Below are positions 62,103 through 64,000 of a DNA stretch of 64,000 bases, one piece after another. The DNA is from Hyphomicrobiales bacterium (GTDB lineage: Bacteria; Pseudomonadota; Alphaproteobacteria; Rhizobiales; Rhizobiaceae): assembly GCA_900470965.1 (NCBI GenBank), contig UCCS01000059.1, forward strand, positions 1 to 64,000. Direction: 5' to 3'. The translations under genes were made by a program, and so were the position numbers. The notes under the pieces were generated by a model that saw only the letters and a list, made by a program, of their open reading frames with translations, had not been told where the DNA came from and made no database searches. The first letter of the stretch is position 1; the number at the start of each line of letters is the position of its first letter.

Positions 62103-62945
62103 ATGATGACGCATGTTTTGGCTGCGAGCGGCGGCGTTAAACAGGTAATTTGCATCAACTGGGGTACAAGATACGGGCCGACTTTCATCAACCGGCTCTA
62201 TGCGATGGTGGCGCGCAACATCACGCCGCCGTTTACCTTCACATGTTTCACCGACTGCCGGGATGATCTCCATCCCGGTATCCTGTGCGAGGACCTGCCG
62301 CCTCTGGATGTCGAAATGCCCGTCAATACGAGGGGCATCTGGCCGAAGGCGAGGCTCTGGGGACCGAAGCTCGGAAGCCTGAGCGGGCCGGTCCTCTATC
62401 TGGACCTCGACCTGGTCATCGTCGCCTCTCTGGATGACTTTTTCAAAGTTGGAGGGCCTGATGATGTCGTCATGGCCCGCAACCAGACAACGCCTTTCGA
62501 AAGGCTCGGCCAGAGCTCGCTCTTTCGCTTTCCGGTCGGCAAGCTCCTGCCGCTGCAGGAAAAGTTCAGGGCCAACCCGCAGAAAGTGGCCGATGAGTAT
62601 CAGTATGAACAGCGCTTCGTCACCCGCAATGCGCCCGGAGGCGTGAAATTCTTCCCGCGGAGCTGGGTTCTGCATTTCCGGCAGGACTGCCACTGGGCCT
62701 TTCCGCTGAACTACTTCCTCGCACCGCGCCTGCCATCCAGTGCCCGCGTTGTCCTCTTCCCGCGCGGCTTCCACCCGCAGAACGCCATTGATGGGAAATT
62801 CGGCCCGAAGGGCCGGGCCGAAACAAGGCTCGATCACATCAAGGGCGTGTTCGATGTCAGCAAACGCGGCGGCAAGCAACCCTTCCGCTACCTGCGCCAC
62901 TATATCCTCCCGACACCCTGGGTGGCGGATCACTGGCATGAGTAG
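62103..62945 (+). CDS. glycosyltransferase-like protein with DxD motif
   Basis: A 280-aa cytoplasmic protein from the paired ATG at 62103/62106; the site (GGCGGG) is weak. Residues 14-50 (KQVICINWGTRYGPTFINRL) and the string VLYLDLDLVIVASLDDFF (98-115, DxD at 101-103) fit a GT-A fold transferase that binds a metal and nucleotide sugar. Later residues VKFFPRSWVLHFRQDCHW are also seen in capsule or LPS-related rhizobial proteins. No polysaccharide cluster surrounds it. Donor and acceptor unknown. Confidence 0.7.
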   Translation: MMTHVLAASGGVKQVICINWGTRYGPTFINRLYAMVARNITPPFTFTCFTDCRDDLHPGILCEDLPPLDVEMPVNTRGIWPKARLWGPKLGSLSGPVLYLDLDLVIVASLDDFFKVGGPDDVVMARNQTTPFERLGQSSLFRFPVGKLLPLQEKFRANPQKVADEYQYEQRFVTRNAPGGVKFFPRSWVLHFRQDCHWAFPLNYFLAPRLPSSARVVLFPRGFHPQNAIDGKFGPKGRAETRLDHIKGVFDVSKRGGKQPFRYLRHYILPTPWVADHWHE

Positions 62946-63022
62946 GAACGCAAGTTCCGGATCGCAGCGGAACAATTTCTCGCTTTGAATGTTGTCAGCT
63001 CAGGGAAACGTCGGGTGCTCTC

Positions 63023-63526
63023 ATGCGTCCTCATCTGATCGCAACATTGCTCTCGCTTTCATGTCTGTCTGCCAACGCGAATGCGGCGGACGCGGACTTT
63101 CTGAACTCGCTGGCAGGCGACTGGGATGGAGGCGGAATGGTCCTGACCAAGATCGGCGGCAAGAAGGTCAATGTATCGTGCAATCTGAAATCCAGCGCGA
63201 GTGCTTCCGCAGTGTCCATGAATGGCAGTTGTCGCGCGCTCGCCGTCATCACAAGAAGCTTCTCGGCAAGTGTAAAGGCGGCCGGTCAACGTTACACCGG
63301 CAACTACACGGGACCATCGGGCCAGCCTTCCATGCTCGTCGGCAGCAGGAAAGGCGATGCTCTCAACTTCAATGTCACCTGGGCTCGCGTCACCAATGGC
63401 GACCGAAGCGCACAATTGATGATCGAAAAGCTGGGGCAGAACGGGCTTCGCCTGCAGACTGTTGATCGCGACCTCGCCTCCGGCCGATCCGTGGTGACGA
63501 GCCGCATTGATCTGCAGCGGCAGTGA
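63023..63526 (+). CDS. exported protein of unknown function
   Basis: A 167-aa exported protein. Signal peptide 1-22 (LIATLLSLSCLSANANA cut before ADADF). Mature start FLNSLAGDWDGGGMVLTKIG suggests a small calycin/lipocalin-like beta barrel; two cysteines (VSCNL, GSCRAL) may pair. Conserved-looking in rhizobia by memory, without assigned function. Confidence 0.75.
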   Translation: MRPHLIATLLSLSCLSANANAADADFLNSLAGDWDGGGMVLTKIGGKKVNVSCNLKSSASASAVSMNGSCRALAVITRSFSASVKAAGQRYTGNYTGPSGQPSMLVGSRKGDALNFNVTWARVTNGDRSAQLMIEKLGQNGLRLQTVDRDLASGRSVVTSRIDLQRQ

Positions 63527-63567
63527 CCCGAGTCTCGGATTTTGTGATGCGCCCGGCCCGTCGGGGC

Positions 63568-64000
63568 TTACGACCGCTTCCTGATGGTGGCGTAAATGAT
63601 ATTGCGGTTGGCACCGAACCAGACCGTCTTATCATCAGTGTCTTCCGTCGCACTACGATGGGAAATGCGCCACATGTCGGCTTCGGAACGCTGGAGAAGC
63701 TCCCAGTTCATGTAGGATTCCATGTACCCGTCATCGGCCATCTCGTCGGAAAAGTTGGCAAATAGAAAGACGCCGCCTGGCTTCAGCATTTCCATGCAAA
63801 TCTGCGTGAGCCGGATTGCCACTTTATCGGTGAGATAATCGTACAATCCTGCTGCGTAGATCAGATCGAAAGTGCCGATCCGATGCTTTCGTGCGAGCAA
63901 GCCGCGCACGGATCCATTGATAGGCTCGACGGAAGTTCCATGGAATTGGCTCGAGATCGAGCCGATACTTTCCGGATCCTGGTCAAGAGCAACCCAGCGT
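63568..64000 (-). CDS. class I SAM-dependent methyltransferase (5' end outside window)
   Basis: The open frame continues to the right edge without a start. Visible segments: RWVALDQDPESI (SAM-binding acidic position), GTFDLIYAAGLYDYLTDKVA (motif IV region), LTQICMEMLKPGGVFLFANF (post-motif Gly-Gly) and a C-terminal GANRNIIYATIRKRS. About 143 residues are present. Substrate unknown. The ATG-like Met often reported at 63909 would remove the SAM-binding part. Confidence 0.85.
   Translation of the reverse strand, partial: RWVALDQDPESIGSISSQFHGTSVEPINGSVRGLLARKHRIGTFDLIYAAGLYDYLTDKVAIRLTQICMEMLKPGGVFLFANFSDEMADDGYMESYMNWELLQRSEADMWRISHRSATEDTDDKTVWFGANRNIIYATIRKRS

Overview
The window looks like chromosomal DNA of a fast-growing rhizobium (Rhizobium etli/leguminosarum/tropici group, Alphaproteobacteria). 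Supporting evidence: the alphaproteobacterial rpmH-rnpA-yidC-engB block close to argB, a fructose ABC locus organised like Sinorhizobium/Rhizobium frcRBCAK, an sRNA with the architecture of the rhizobial alpha-r14 (NfeR1/Smr14C2) family, palindromic intergenic elements of the rhizobial mosaic type, and dense GC-rich coding with many ABC transporters and LysR/TetR/GntR regulators. No insertion sequence, prophage, CRISPR array or replication origin was seen. Species assignment is inference.

Layout. (1) 1-5953: essential block on the minus strand (argB partial, engB, yidC, rnpA, rpmH behind a clear sigma70 promoter). It is split by a plus-strand ECF sigma factor, an RskA-type anti-sigma factor and a secreted fasciclin-domain protein. 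(2) 6268-12026: a chemoreceptor, an orphan sensor kinase, tRNA-Arg(ACG), and three small exported or lipoproteins. (3) 12009-17416: two SDRs, an aldo/keto reductase, a PmtA-like methyltransferase, and TetR and LysR regulators. (4) 17417-21759: a decayed LysR fragment, the three-hairpin anti-Shine-Dalgarno sRNA, a lipoprotein hydrolase, and a hydroxyproline-type pair (FAD oxidoreductase plus proline-racemase-family epimerase) with an SDR remnant between them. (5) 21770-27367: fructose uptake locus (RbsD-like protein, ROK repressor frcR, frcBCA, kinase frcK). (6) 27432-39363: pyrC, a GGDEF protein, a TetR-controlled NmrA/DUF1772 pair, pyrE, fructokinase, an orphan Imm33-like protein, pgi and an acyl-CoA ligase.

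(7) 39610-51099: PRC-barrel protein, beta-mannosidase, glyoxalase-like proteins, a YehZYXW-type osmoprotectant ABC importer, a LysR protein with two winged helices, a TetR/tautomerase pair and cutC. (8) 51096-60223: a catabolic cluster probably for L-fucose or a related deoxy sugar or sugar acid. It holds a Zn-dehydrogenase, an RbsABC-type importer, a FucU mutarotase, an aldose dehydrogenase, a UxaA-type dehydratase and a divergent GntR regulator with two winged helices. A 21-bp AT-rich element matching at 18 of 21 positions lies upstream of both the dehydratase and the transporter operon. (9) 60239-64000: MFS exporter, DxD glycosyltransferase-like protein, a small exported protein and a truncated SAM methyltransferase.

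How the genes work together: fructose is imported by FrcBCA and phosphorylated by FrcK or Frk, and Pgi interconverts the hexose phosphates. The fucose-like cluster imports a sugar (RbsABC type), mutarotates it (FucU), oxidises it (aldo/keto reductase), dehydrates the acid (UxaA) and probably oxidises it again (Zn-dehydrogenase). The sigma/anti-sigma/fasciclin trio parallels mycobacterial SigK-RskA-MPT70/83. The most notable items are the anti-SD sRNA, the sigma/fasciclin module, the two double-winged-helix regulators, and the shared operator of the fucose-like cluster.
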